This document shows positions 41,442-50,029 of a DNA stretch of 64,000 nt, one piece after another; position 1 is the stretch's first letter, and each line of letters begins with the position of its first letter. The position numbers were made by a program, and so were the translations under genes. The stretch lies in the NCBI RefSeq assembly GCF_017876795.1, contig NZ_JAGIOR010000001.1, forward strand, positions 2,382,501-2,446,500. Reading direction: 5' to 3'. The notes beneath the pieces were generated by a model, which did not search any database, had not been told where the DNA came from, and saw only the letters and a program-made list of their open reading frames with translations. Origin of the DNA: Rhizobium leguminosarum (GTDB lineage Bacteria > Pseudomonadota > Alphaproteobacteria > Rhizobiales > Rhizobiaceae).

Positions 41442-41724
41442 TGGCTGCTCTCCGTTGGTTTCAGGAGGAGAGCCCGAGGTTCTGAAAACCCTGCTCGCCT
41501 CGGCAGGGCTTTCGGGATGATCGGATCGCTGTTAACGCGCCATTGCTCCCGCGTACCCTTCAAGGGTCGTGGTGTGATGGATAAGCGCTGCCATGGTCAT
41601 TGAACCGATCATGGCGAGAAGTTTCGATATGTCGGTTGAAAAGTCAACCGTGCGTCGTGTCGAATTTGCGCGGCCGGGAGCGGGACGGTATTTCTGTTCC
41701 TGAAGAAATGATTCGGGTGCTGAT

Positions 41725-42315
41725 TTGAAGACCATCGCGATTGACTTCGAGACGGCGAACGAACAACGGGGCAGCGCCTGTTCTGTCGGCCTTGCCTGGA
41801 TCGAGGAGGGCAGGGTCACTCGCGTCGAGGAACGGCTGATCCGGCCGCGGGACATGCGCTTTTCCGGGATGAACATTGCGATCCACGGCATCCGGCCGGA
41901 ACATGTCGAGGATGCGCCTGAGTTTCCCGAGGTGATGGACGAGTTCCATGAGGATATCAGCGGCTCGACAATGATCGCCCACAACGCCGCCTTCGACTTC
42001 AGCGTCTGGCGGGCGAGCCTCGATCTCTATCGGCAGTCCTACCCGGAGCTTTCTTATCTCTGCAGCCTCAAGATGGCGCAACGGATCTGGCCGCACTTCC
42101 TCTCGCACCGGCTGAACCTGATCGCCGAGCATCTCGGCCTGCGTTTCGTCCATCACAATGCCGCCGAGGACGCCGTCGTCTGCGCGACCGCAGCGATCGA
42201 GATGGCAAAAGCGGTCAAGGCCAATGCCGTTCACGCCATACCGGCGATGATCGGTATGAGGCCCGGCCGGCTGACGGCGCGGGCCTACGAACCCTGCACC
42301 TGCCGAAAAGGCTGA
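41725..42315 (+). CDS. DEDDh 3'-5' exonuclease (DNA polymerase III epsilon-like), TTG start
   Basis: A 196-residue exonuclease domain protein. The acidic metal-binding residues are D7 and E9 (DFET), D91 (AHNAAFD) and the H144-x4-D149 pair. It has no beta-clamp or polymerase-binding extension, so it is a stand-alone exonuclease rather than DnaQ. The only start that keeps the first motif is TTG at 41725, preceded by GGGTG. A short Cys-containing tail (EPCTCRKG) ends the protein. Confidence 0.82.
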   Translation: MKTIAIDFETANEQRGSACSVGLAWIEEGRVTRVEERLIRPRDMRFSGMNIAIHGIRPEHVEDAPEFPEVMDEFHEDISGSTMIAHNAAFDFSVWRASLDLYRQSYPELSYLCSLKMAQRIWPHFLSHRLNLIAEHLGLRFVHHNAAEDAVVCATAAIEMAKAVKANAVHAIPAMIGMRPGRLTARAYEPCTCRKG

Positions 42316-42334
42316 TCGTTTCTACTGCATAACT

Positions 42335-42358
42335 CCTTAAATCAGAATCGATTCAAGG
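42335..42358. repeat. short inverted repeat after the exonuclease gene
   Basis: CCTTAAATC (42335-42343) faces GATTCAAGG (42350-42358) with one mismatch, inside an AT-rich stretch that continues to about 42390. It recalls degenerate intergenic repeats common in Rhizobium genomes; no T-run follows, so a terminator is less likely. Confidence 0.4.
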
Positions 42359-42488
42359 ATAAAATTATTAAGTAATTCAAAATGTTACAGCGACCTTTGC
42401 TCTCCTCAAGAGACGCGCGGCTGGCGCCCATTTCTTGCAAAGCATGGGGGCGCACTTATCTAGAATGCGGATCATTCAGGGAGCCGCC

Positions 42489-42980
42489 ATGTCGAAGCTG
42501 CGCAATCTTCTCCTCGCCGTCTTTTCCTTCGCCGCCCTTTCCGCCGGTGCCGCCTCGGCCGAAGTCGTCGGCAAGGTCGGGGTCGACTGGATCGGCAACG
42601 ACATCATTGTCGAGGCGGTTTCCGATCCGGAGGTCAAGGGCGTCACCTGCCATGTCACCTATTTCGACCGCAGCCTGATCGACCGGTTCAAGAACGGCAA
42701 CTGGTTCGAGGATCCCTCCAACAATTCCATCGCCTGCAGGCAGACGGGGCCGATCGAGATCGGCAGTATCGACCTGTCCAAGGATGGCAGCGAAGTGTTC
42801 CGCCAGGGCATGTCGCTGATCTGGAAGACGCTGGTCGTCAACCGCATCTACGACAAGGCCAACGACACACTGATCTATCTCGCCCATTCCAGGGAGTTGA
42901 CGGATGGGTCGGCGAAGATGTCGATTTCGACGATTCCCCTGTATGGGCAGAATGTGAGCTGGAAGAACGGGAAGCCGTAG
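42489..42980 (+). CDS. creA: CreA family periplasmic protein
   Basis: A 163-residue protein with a cleavable signal peptide (cut near residue 24, after ASA). The mature part matches the CreA family: VGKVGVDWIGNDI, VTCHVTYFDR and SIACRQTGPI with conserved cysteines. The family's biochemical role is unknown. GGGAG lies just upstream of the ATG at 42489. It converges with cheW, with a bidirectional hairpin between. Confidence 0.82.
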   Translation: MSKLRNLLLAVFSFAALSAGAASAEVVGKVGVDWIGNDIIVEAVSDPEVKGVTCHVTYFDRSLIDRFKNGNWFEDPSNNSIACRQTGPIEIGSIDLSKDGSEVFRQGMSLIWKTLVVNRIYDKANDTLIYLAHSRELTDGSAKMSISTIPLYGQNVSWKNGKP

Positions 42981-43019
42981 GGGCGGGGTTTTTCGTAGGT
43001 CGGAACCATGCCAGGCGCA

Positions 43020-43052
43020 TCAAACAAAAAGGCCCGGACAAACCGGGCCTTC
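43020..43052 (-). terminator. intrinsic terminator of cheW
   Basis: AAGGCCCGG (43029-43037) pairs with CCGGGCCTT (43043-43051). On the minus strand the stem is followed by TTTTTGTTTG, a good termination signal for cheW. On the plus strand the T-run is poor, so creA would use it only weakly. Confidence 0.88.
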
Positions 43053-43074
43053 CAACGCAAGAATTAGAGAAATA

Positions 43075-43545
43075 TCAAGCTGCCTGGGTCAACTCGTCGG
43101 CGATGACGGTGTCGAGGTTCAGGAAGCAGACCATGGTCTTTTCGAGCGCGACGATGCCGCGGCAGAAGGCGCGCTGGGCTTCCGGGATAATTTCCGGCGG
43201 CGGCTGCAGGTCTTCGCTCTTGATGGTCATCATGTCGGAAACCTGCTCGACCAGCAGGCCGACCAGCTTGCCGGCGATGTCGGTGACAATGATCGCCGAG
43301 CGCTCGGAGGGCTCGGTCATCTTCATGCCGAGACGGCAGGCCATGTCGATAACGGGGATAACCGCGCCGCGCAGGTTGATGAGGCCGAGCACGTAGGGCG
43401 GGGTGTGCGGCATCGGCGTCACCGGCGCCCAGCCGCGGATTTCGCGGATCGCCATGATGTCGATGCAGAATTCCTGGTCGCCCAGGTGGAACGAGACGAT
43501 TTCGAGATAAGCGCCCGACTGCTTGATGGCGTTGTTGTTGTTCAT
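43075..43545 (-). CDS. cheW: chemotaxis coupling protein CheW
   Basis: A 156-residue CheW that links chemoreceptors to the CheA kinase. Typical segments are FCIDIMAIREIRGW, VLGLINLRGAVIPVIDM and VGLLVEQVSDMM. It lacks other che genes nearby, so it is an orphan. The ATG at 43545 stands two bases after the stop of a decayed chemoreceptor gene, showing that the two once formed an mcp-cheW operon. Upstream in-frame codons derive from that pseudogene and are excluded. Confidence 0.9.
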   Translation of the reverse strand: MNNNNAIKQSGAYLEIVSFHLGDQEFCIDIMAIREIRGWAPVTPMPHTPPYVLGLINLRGAVIPVIDMACRLGMKMTEPSERSAIIVTDIAGKLVGLLVEQVSDMMTIKSEDLQPPPEIIPEAQRAFCRGIVALEKTMVCFLNLDTVIADELTQAA

Positions 43546-43547
43546 AA

Positions 43548-44065
43548 TCAGAATTCTTCCCAGTTGTCCCCGGCGGGAGAGGCGATGGCTTTGGCGGCGG
43601 AGCCGTCGTTGAATGCGCCCGCGACTTCGCCGGTCAGGCTGCGCGCGGTAGATAGTCTCGAATGCGAGGCCCTCTCGCGGCGTTTGCCGGGCGCTCATGC
43701 CCTCGCCGGTCTTGAACTGCTTGATCAGTTGCGTCAGCTTTTCCGCGTCGATGGCGAGCCTATGGCTTGCGGCGTTCGTCTCTTCCACCATGGCCGCGTT
43801 CTTCTCAGTGACCTGACCATCTGCCTGATCGACGTATTGATTTCGTTCAGTCAAAGCGATTGTTCGCGCGTAGAGGTTACGATTAATTTAACATGTTCGC
43901 CGATGTGCAAAACATCTTCGCCGGCAGCCGTTGCCAATTCGCCGCGGATCTGCATCTCGTCGGCGAATTTCTCGATTAAGCTCTTGATATCCTTACGGCG
44001 CCCGCGGCGCGACCGGCGAGCTCGCGCGGTTCCACCGTCGCGACCGATTTGAACAGGTGAGGCAA
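43548..44065 (-). pseudogene. methyl-accepting chemotaxis protein remnant (C-terminal part)
   Basis: Fragments of a chemoreceptor signalling domain are readable in different frames: ELAGRAAGAV, KDIKSLIEKFADEM, REQS, EINTSIRQM, NAAMVEETNAASHRLA and a terminal NWEEF, the pentapeptide that tethers CheR. Between them are a stop codon near 43853 and at least three frame changes (about 44005, 43820 and 43660). The N-terminal sensing and membrane regions are absent. The end of the gene (TGA at 43550-43548) abuts cheW. Confidence 0.82.
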
Positions 44066-44176
44066 TTCATCACGGCTCGGAAAACACATTGTTGAATTGC
44101 GCGCGTCCGGTCGAGACTATAATCACGCGGGGCAAGGGTGGGCGGTACATATCCGCCGGGATCGAGGACCATGCCA

Positions 44177-44779
44177 ATGAAAGCATTCCGCATCGCCGTC
44201 TGGGTCGGCGTTTTGATACTTGCCGGGGTTCTCGGCTGGGTCACGCTGTACCCCTTGAAATCGGGGGATGTGGCGGTGGAGGCGCCCTTCGGTGTTCCTT
44301 TCACCCTGGTTTCGCAGAGCGGGCAGCCGATCACCGAGCAGGCGTTGCGCGGCAAGCCGACGGCGTTGTTCTTCGGCTTCACCCATTGCCCCGAAGTTTG
44401 CCCGACGACGCTTTTCGAGCTGAACGGCTGGATGGAGAAGGTTGATCCGAAGGGCGACAAGCTGCAGGCCTATTTCGTGACCGTCGATCCGGAGCGTGAT
44501 ACGCCCGAGATCATGAACGGGTACGTTTCCAACGTCTCCAAGCGCATTACCGGCATATCAGGCCCGCCTGACAAGATTGCCGAAGTTATCAAGGGTTTCC
44601 GCGTCTACGCCAAGAAGGTGCCGATCGACGAAAAGGATCCGAACGGCGACTATACGATGGATCACACCGCCTCGGTCTTCCTGCTCGATTCGGCCGGGCG
44701 GTTTGCCGGAACGATCGCCTATGGCGAAAACCCGGACACGGCGGTAAAGAAGCTGGAGAATCTCGTCAACAAGGGGTGA
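44177..44779 (+). CDS. SCO1/SenC copper chaperone
   Basis: A 200-residue membrane-anchored thioredoxin-fold protein. The N-terminal segment (about 6-24) anchors it, with the domain in the periplasm. Copper ligands are C71 and C75 (HCPEVCP) and H163 (MDHTA). SCO proteins deliver copper to the CuA site of cytochrome c oxidase. The ATG at 44177 fits GAGGA eight bases upstream better than the ATG at 44171. prmA follows after 68 bases on the same strand. Confidence 0.9.
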   Translation: MKAFRIAVWVGVLILAGVLGWVTLYPLKSGDVAVEAPFGVPFTLVSQSGQPITEQALRGKPTALFFGFTHCPEVCPTTLFELNGWMEKVDPKGDKLQAYFVTVDPERDTPEIMNGYVSNVSKRITGISGPPDKIAEVIKGFRVYAKKVPIDEKDPNGDYTMDHTASVFLLDSAGRFAGTIAYGENPDTAVKKLENLVNKG

Positions 44780-44847
44780 TGGTTTCAGCGTGATGGGGCG
44801 TTGGCTCGACCGGTGGCGGGCAACGGAAACGGGAAAGACCGCCTATC

Positions 44848-45726
44848 GTGAGTGAAATCCGCCTTTACGTGACGACGACCGAAAGCAGGGCTGAAGAGAT
44901 CCTGGACCTTCTGAGCGCGGTCTTCGGCGAAGAAGACTTTGCCATCGGCACCACCGAGATCGATGAGAAGAAAGACATCTGGGAAGCCTCGATCTATATG
45001 ATGGCCGAGGACGAGGCTGAAGTGCATTCCCGCGTCGAGGACGCATTGAAGACTTCTTTCCCCGATGCCCGGTTGGAGCGGGAACTCATCCCTGACGTCG
45101 ACTGGGTGGTGAAATCGCTGGAGGGGCTGAAGCCCGTCAGGGCAGGGCGCTTCCTCGTGCATGGGTCGCATGACCGCGACAAGATCCGCCCCGGCGACAT
45201 CGCCATCGAGATCGATGCCGGCCAGGCCTTCGGCACCGGCCATCATGGCACGACGGCTGGTTGCCTCGAGGTGATCGATGCCGTGGTGCGCTCGCGCCCG
45301 GTCCGCAACGCGCTCGATCTCGGCACCGGTAGCGGCGTGCTGGCGATCGCGGTGCGCAAGCTCAGGAACATACCGGTGCTCGCGACCGACATCGATCCGA
45401 TCGCGACGCGGGTGGCGGCCGAGAATGTGCGCCGCAACGGCATCGCGTCGGGCATTGTTACCAGGACCGCGCCCGGGTTTCATTCGACGGCGTTTTCCGA
45501 GCATGGTCCTTTCGATCTCATCATCGCCAACATTCTCGCCCGGCCGCTGATTCGCATGGCGCCGAAGCTTGCGACACATCTTGCGCCTGGCGGATCGGTC
45601 ATTCTCTCCGGCATTCTGACCGCGCAGCGATGGAAGGTAATCGCGGCCTATAGCGGTGCAAGGCTTCGCCATGTCAGGACGATTTGGCGGAATGGCTGGG
45701 TGACGATCCACTTCGATCGGCCGTGA
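44848..45726 (+). CDS. prmA: ribosomal protein L11 methyltransferase, GTG start
   Basis: A 292-residue SAM-dependent methyltransferase. The N-terminal substrate-recognition domain precedes a Rossmann core with AFGTGHHGTT, the SAM loop DLGTGSGVLAIA, the acidic TDIDPIA strand and the catalytic-loop FDLIIANILARPL. PrmA trimethylates residues of ribosomal protein L11. Initiation is at a GTG (44848). Confidence 0.9.
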   Translation: MSEIRLYVTTTESRAEEILDLLSAVFGEEDFAIGTTEIDEKKDIWEASIYMMAEDEAEVHSRVEDALKTSFPDARLERELIPDVDWVVKSLEGLKPVRAGRFLVHGSHDRDKIRPGDIAIEIDAGQAFGTGHHGTTAGCLEVIDAVVRSRPVRNALDLGTGSGVLAIAVRKLRNIPVLATDIDPIATRVAAENVRRNGIASGIVTRTAPGFHSTAFSEHGPFDLIIANILARPLIRMAPKLATHLAPGGSVILSGILTAQRWKVIAAYSGARLRHVRTIWRNGWVTIHFDRP

Positions 45727-45824
45727 GTTTTGGGGCGATGAGGAGGCGAGTGCCTGTCTGATGGCGCATCCGACGCGGTGTTTCACTGCGCCGGCGGCGA
45801 GTTTGGTGAGAACATCACCTCACT

Positions 45825-45916
45825 CTCCGTCATCCTCGGCCTTGAGCCGAGGACCCATGCCACTGCTGCTGATGGATGCCGCATGGATGCTCGGCTAAAG
45901 GCCGAGCATGACGGAG
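45825..45916. repeat. nested intergenic palindrome (RIME-like)
   Basis: The outer arms CTCCGTCATCCTCGGC (45825-45840) and GCCGAGCATGACGGAG (45901-45916) pair with one mismatch. Each arm also closes its own hairpin: CCTCGGC/GCCGAGG (45834-45852) and GCTCGGC/GCCGAGC (45889-45907). This is the same general design as the element at 38457-38596 but a different sequence. Confidence 0.75.
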
Positions 45917-46087
45917 CGTGGGGTCGGCGGGAGGAGCCATTCACTGAACAGGCGCCCATATCAGGAACCCTGTCCGCCAGCTAAACCAAAGAATGCAGAT
46001 CTCTGGCCGAGCTAATTTGAAGGCCGTGGCGCGGTGGAATAGCACTATCCCGTTGAACCGCAGCGGGCTTTCGTACCCTACCGACGA

Positions 46088-46118
46088 CAAAAGAAGGCGG
46101 TGCCGATGGCACCGCCTT
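46088..46118 (-). terminator. intrinsic terminator downstream of the 57-residue ORF
   Basis: AAGGCGGTGCC (46094-46104) pairs perfectly over 11 bases with GGCACCGCCTT (46108-46118), loop GAT. On the minus strand it is followed by CTTTTGTC. It lies 114 bases after the small ORF. Confidence 0.75.
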
Positions 46119-46231
46119 GGACCGGTCTATCCGGCCAATGCCCGCGAGCTCAAGGGGAGGAGCGCTCGAGCGGGCTCTACTGCATTCCAATAGGCCGGTC
46201 CGGGAGGGAGGAGACGGACGGGCTTTCAGAC

Positions 46232-46405
46232 TTAGAACGCGTAGCTGGGGGCGCCGTTGTGGCGCGTGGCGCGCTGGCCGGCTCCGAGCAGCTTGAGGCT
46301 GTCGTCGTTCTGTGGCCGGCGGGCACCGATGACGTGACGCACGGTCTGGCGTTCGCCAGCCTGCAACGGGCTGCTATATGCGAAGCGCGAGAGAGAGGCG
46401 GTCAT
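46232..46405 (-). CDS. small hypothetical protein, 57 residues
   Basis: An ATG at 46405 opens a 57-residue frame (MTASLSRFAYSS... to ...GAPSYAF) ending at TAA 46232. AAAGGA stands nine bases before the ATG, codon third positions are GC-rich like the neighbours, and a perfect-stem terminator follows on the same strand. The peptide is basic (several Arg, plus His) with no membrane segment, so it may bind nucleic acid or another anionic partner; that is speculation. I do not recognise a family. Confidence 0.62.
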   Translation of the reverse strand: MTASLSRFAYSSPLQAGERQTVRHVIGARRPQNDDSLKLLGAGQRATRHNGAPSYAF

Positions 46406-46683
46406 TTCAAAAAATCCTTTGTTTCAGGTTCATCGCGAACCGTTCGATAGGGCCTATATAGCTATTCTGAAATGAGGAGGCAGAGGGTTTCGCTCATGGG
46501 AGCCATGCGGCCAATGCATAAAGCGTGCCAAATTAACTTTTCACGTCACAGTTCTGTCAAAATGTTGGGCGGCACCACGGGTTTCGACTCGTTTCGTCGC
46601 TTTTTCTCCCCATCGATTGAAATTTCGCTAACATGGCCGGCATCCCATTCACCGGATTCGTCTCAACCTTTCGGGTTTTCAGC

Positions 46684-48519
46684 ATGTTCCAGTCCTTCGA
46701 AGTCACCTCCACGCCGCAGTTCGGCAGGGATCGGGTATCGGCGCTGCGCGCTACTTTCGATTCGCTAGGTATCGACGCCTTCCTCGTGCCGCGTGCCGAT
46801 GAGTTCAACGGCGAATATGTTCCCGCAGGTTCGGAGCGCCTGGCATGGCTGACGGGCTTCACCGGCTCTGCAGGCGTTGCAATGGTTCTGCGCACGCAGG
46901 CGATCGTCTTCGTCGACGGGCGTTATGTGACGCAACTTGCCGAACAGGTCGACGGTTCAGTCTTCTCGGGCGGCGATCTCGTCAACGAGCCGCCGCATCT
47001 CTGGCTGGCCGCAAACGGAACCAAGGGCTTGCGGCTCGGCATCGATCCCTGGCTGCATGCGGGTGCCGAGGTGCGCCGTCTGGAAAGAGCGCTTTCGGAG
47101 ATCGGCGGCACGCTGGTCTTCCTGCCGCACAATCCGCTGGACCGGCTCTGGAGCGACCGGCCGGCGGAACCGCTCGGCGCGGTCAGCATCCAGAATGTCG
47201 CGCAGGCCGGCTTGCTGGCAAGCGACAAGATCGCCACGATCGCCGCCGACCTTTCGAAGAAAAGCCTCGCGGCGGTGCTGATCGCCGATCCGTCCTCGGT
47301 CGCCTGGACATTAAATATCCGCGGCGCCGACGTACCGCACACGCCGCATCCTTTGGCGCGCGCCATCGTCCATGCCGATGGGCGGGCCGACCTCTTCCTC
47401 GATAAACGCAAGACCGGCATCGAGCCCGAAGCCTATCTCGCACAGATCTGCACGCAGTTGCCACCCTCGGCGCTGGAGGAGAGGCTCACTGCCGTATCGA
47501 GGGATGGCGGTCGCATACTGATCGATCCCGATATCGCCTCCTATGCGCTGGCGGAGATCATCCGCAAGGCGGGCGGCAAAGTGGTGGAGGGCGCCGATCC
47601 CGCCAAGCTGCCGCGCGCGGTGAAAAACGACGTCGAGATCAACGGCTCGGCCGCCGCGCATCTGCAGGATGGGGCGGCGATGGTGGAATTCCTCTATTGG
47701 CTGTCGCAGACGAAACCCGGGACGGTGAGCGAGATCGCTGCCGCCGAGCATCTCGAAGCGGTGCGTGCCCGCGTCGGCCAAGGCATGCAGAACCCGCTGA
47801 AGGACATTTCCTTCGACACGATTTCGGGCGCCGGCGAACATGCGGCGATTATGCATTACCGCGTGACGACCGAGACCAACCGGATGATCGAGGCCGGCGA
47901 ACTCTTCCTGATCGATTCCGGCGCGCAATATATCAATGGCACGACTGACATCACCCGTACCGTCGGCATCGGCACTGTCTCGGAAGAGCATCGCCGCTTC
48001 TTCACGCTGGTGCTGAAGGGGATGATCCAGATCAGCACGGCGCGTTTTCCAAAGGGCACGCGTGGCTGCGACCTCGATCCGCTGGCGCGCATCGCGCTCT
48101 GGCGGGCAGGCGCCGATTTCGCGCATGGCACGGGCCATGGCGTCGGCTCCTATCTCTCAGTGCACGAGGGGCCGCAGCGTATCTCCAGGCTTTCGACGCA
48201 AGAACTGCTGCCCGGCATGATCCTGTCGAACGAGCCGGGCTATTACCGGCCCGGCAGCTTCGGCATCCGCATCGAGAACCTGATTTATGTGCGCGCGGCC
48301 GAGGAGATCGACGGCGGCGATGCGGCGATGCTCGGCTTCGAGACGCTGACCTTCTGCCCGATCGACCGCAGCCTCGTCATTCCAGAGCTTCTGACCCATG
48401 ACGAGTTGCACTGGTTTAACGACTATCACCGCCGCACGCGCGAGGCGCTGATGCCGCTCGTCCACGATCACGATGTCAGGGCTTGGCTCGAAAATGCCAC
48501 GCTGCCGCTGGAATATTAA
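46684..48519 (+). CDS. pepP: Xaa-Pro aminopeptidase (aminopeptidase P family, M24)
   Basis: A 611-residue three-domain enzyme: two creatinase-like N-terminal domains and a C-terminal pita-bread metallopeptidase, the long layout of eukaryotic-type APP1. The metal site is indicated by LIDSGAQYINGTTDITRT, FAHGTGHGVGSYLSVHE, LSNEPGYY and IRIENLIYV. It removes N-terminal residues next to proline. No good Shine-Dalgarno marks the start; ATG at 46684 was chosen on protein pattern, and ATG at 46633 would add 17 residues. Both symbol and start are tentative. Confidence 0.85.
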   Translation: MFQSFEVTSTPQFGRDRVSALRATFDSLGIDAFLVPRADEFNGEYVPAGSERLAWLTGFTGSAGVAMVLRTQAIVFVDGRYVTQLAEQVDGSVFSGGDLVNEPPHLWLAANGTKGLRLGIDPWLHAGAEVRRLERALSEIGGTLVFLPHNPLDRLWSDRPAEPLGAVSIQNVAQAGLLASDKIATIAADLSKKSLAAVLIADPSSVAWTLNIRGADVPHTPHPLARAIVHADGRADLFLDKRKTGIEPEAYLAQICTQLPPSALEERLTAVSRDGGRILIDPDIASYALAEIIRKAGGKVVEGADPAKLPRAVKNDVEINGSAAAHLQDGAAMVEFLYWLSQTKPGTVSEIAAAEHLEAVRARVGQGMQNPLKDISFDTISGAGEHAAIMHYRVTTETNRMIEAGELFLIDSGAQYINGTTDITRTVGIGTVSEEHRRFFTLVLKGMIQISTARFPKGTRGCDLDPLARIALWRAGADFAHGTGHGVGSYLSVHEGPQRISRLSTQELLPGMILSNEPGYYRPGSFGIRIENLIYVRAAEEIDGGDAAMLGFETLTFCPIDRSLVIPELLTHDELHWFNDYHRRTREALMPLVHDHDVRAWLENATLPLEY

Positions 48520-48524
48520 GGTAA

Positions 48525-48553
48525 CGGCGTCTGAACGCCGGGCTCAGACGCCG
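48525..48553. terminator. inverted repeat between convergent pepP and azlD
   Basis: CGGCGTCTGA (48525-48534) pairs perfectly over ten bases with TCAGACGCCG (48544-48553). The right arm includes the stop codon and last codons of azlD. No T-run follows on either strand, so termination would be imperfect. Confidence 0.5.
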
Positions 48554-48852
48554 GCCGTATGGCGCCAGATCATCACGGCGATCCAGGCGGCGATCAGCAT
48601 CCATGTATGGGTGAAACGCAGGCCGACGAAGAGGGCGACGATCAGCGCCAGCTTCGAGTCCCAGCCGCCGATGAAGAAGGCAGGTGCGACCAGCGTCGTT
48701 AGCACGGCGGCCGGCACGGCATTCAGCGCCGCCTCCATGCGCGGCGGGATGCTCTTCATCCGGGTGATGAGGATGTAGCCGCCTATGCGTGTGCCGAAGG
48801 TCGCGGCTGCGGCGGCGAGGATGACGAGCGCCATGTGAAGATCGAATTCCAT
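48544..48852 (-). CDS. azlD: branched-chain amino acid exporter small subunit AzlD
   Basis: A 102-residue protein with three to four hydrophobic segments and the AzlD pattern TFGTRIGGYIL near the N-terminus. AzlD works with AzlC as a two-protein exporter of branched-chain amino acids or analogues. It starts three bases after the azlC stop. Confidence 0.85.
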   Translation of the reverse strand: MEFDLHMALVILAAAAATFGTRIGGYILITRMKSIPPRMEAALNAVPAAVLTTLVAPAFFIGGWDSKLALIVALFVGLRFTHTWMLIAAWIAVMIWRHTAGV

Positions 48853-48855
48853 AGC

Positions 48856-49587
48856 TCAGACCTCATGCACTTCGGATTGCAGGGCGTCGGCTTCGAGATC
48901 AGGCTCCTGCGACGGCAATGGCAGCAGGGCGGCGAGCACGATGCCGGCGGCCGCACCGAGGCTGACATGCCAAGGCGAGCCGACATAGCGATAGGCGAGC
49001 ACGGAAGCCACGGCGCTGACGAGCGCCACGGGCAGGAAATTGTCGCGCTTGCGGAAGCCGAGGACGATGCCGAGGAAATAGGCCGGCAGCAGGATATCGA
49101 GGCCGATGGCCTTGGGATCGCCGATGAAGCCGCCGAGCATGCCGCCGGCGACGCTGATGAGCACCCAGGGAATGTAGATGATGATGCCGAAGCCGAAATA
49201 CCAGGCGAAGGTCAGCGGTTTGCCGGCCTCGCTGCGCTTCACCGCTTCGGCAAATTGCGGATCGACGAGCAGGAAGAAGGTGAAGAATTTCTGCACCGGC
49301 GTGAAATGGCCGATATAGCGCGCCAAGGCCGCCGAATAGAGCACGTGGCGGAAATTGACGGCGAGGATCGACAGCACGATCAGCCACGCATGGACATTGT
49401 GGCCGAAGAGCTCGATGCCGACCATCTGGCTGGCGCCGGCATAGACGGTGGCGCTCATAAAGGCGATCTCGGGAAGCGACATGCCGTTTTCGACCGCAAG
49501 CGCTCCGAACAGGGCGGCAAAGGGCGCCGACGCCAGCGCAACGGCGGAGCCGCCCCGCAAACCTTCAACAAAGTCGGCGCGAGTCAT
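48856..49587 (-). CDS. azlC: branched-chain amino acid exporter large subunit AzlC
   Basis: A 243-residue membrane protein with the AzlC family blocks AALFGALAVENGMS, SATVYAGASQMVG and VNFRHVLYSA. It forms the main channel of the AzlCD exporter. Transcribed ahead of azlD with a three-base gap. The 132 bases upstream hold no gene and separate it from the divergent DUF2164 locus. Confidence 0.87.
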   Translation of the reverse strand: MTRADFVEGLRGGSAVALASAPFAALFGALAVENGMSLPEIAFMSATVYAGASQMVGIELFGHNVHAWLIVLSILAVNFRHVLYSAALARYIGHFTPVQKFFTFFLLVDPQFAEAVKRSEAGKPLTFAWYFGFGIIIYIPWVLISVAGGMLGGFIGDPKAIGLDILLPAYFLGIVLGFRKRDNFLPVALVSAVASVLAYRYVGSPWHVSLGAAAGIVLAALLPLPSQEPDLEADALQSEVHEV

Positions 49588-49719
49588 GCGATCTTATCCT
49601 GTTGGAATTCAGGGTTTCCCTTATGATCTGTGGCCTGCGTCGGCAATTGAATTTCATTGATTGACCAATCGATTTCGCTGAACCATCAAAGCCCGATCGC
49701 ATGCGGCAAAGAGGAAACC

Positions 49720-49987
49720 ATGAAGAAGATCGAATTTTCGAAGGAGGCGAAGGCGACGATCGTTTCCAGCATCCGCCGCTATTTCGAGGCGGAACTCGAC
49801 CAACCAATCGATCGGTGTGCTGCCGGCGGAGTTCCTGCTCGACTTCTTCGCCGATGAGATCGGCGCTCATTATTACAATCAGGGCCTGCGCGACGCGCAT
49901 GCGGCGCTTCTGAGGAAGATGGAGGACCTGGCGGAAGACATCTATCTGCTGGAGCGGGACGAGAAGAACAAGGACACGAGCCCGTAA
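49720..49987 (+). pseudogene. DUF2164 family gene broken by a 4-base duplication
   Basis: The frame starts with MKKIEFSKEAKATIVSSIRRYFEAELDQPI and then, after the repeated word ATCGATCG at 49807-49814, continues in another frame as IGVLPAEFLLDFFADEIGAH...YNQGL to TAA at 49985-49987. Together these make a complete DUF2164 protein of about 88 residues; with the extra ATCG, translation stops soon after. GAGGAAA precedes the ATG. It may be a true recent mutation or a sequence error. Confidence 0.82.
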
Positions 49988-50029
49988 ACGGGACGCAGCG
50001 GCGCGGCCCGTAATCTCACCAAGAGGCGT

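Larger units (their letters stand above)
45727..46231. other. 505-base gene-poor region with two palindromic elements
   Basis: It contains a nested palindrome at 45825-45916 and the terminator of the small minus-strand ORF at 46088-46118. No frame in it shows a ribosome site or a recognisable product. Confidence 0.6.

Noticed and set aside
43405..44052. Plus-strand frame across the cheW/mcp region
   Set aside because: The minus strand carries recognisable CheW and chemoreceptor sequence; the plus frame is a shadow.
46100..46450. 116-residue plus-strand frame between prmA and pepP
   Set aside because: It starts inside a terminator stem, has no ribosome site, and lies opposite the better supported 57-residue ORF.
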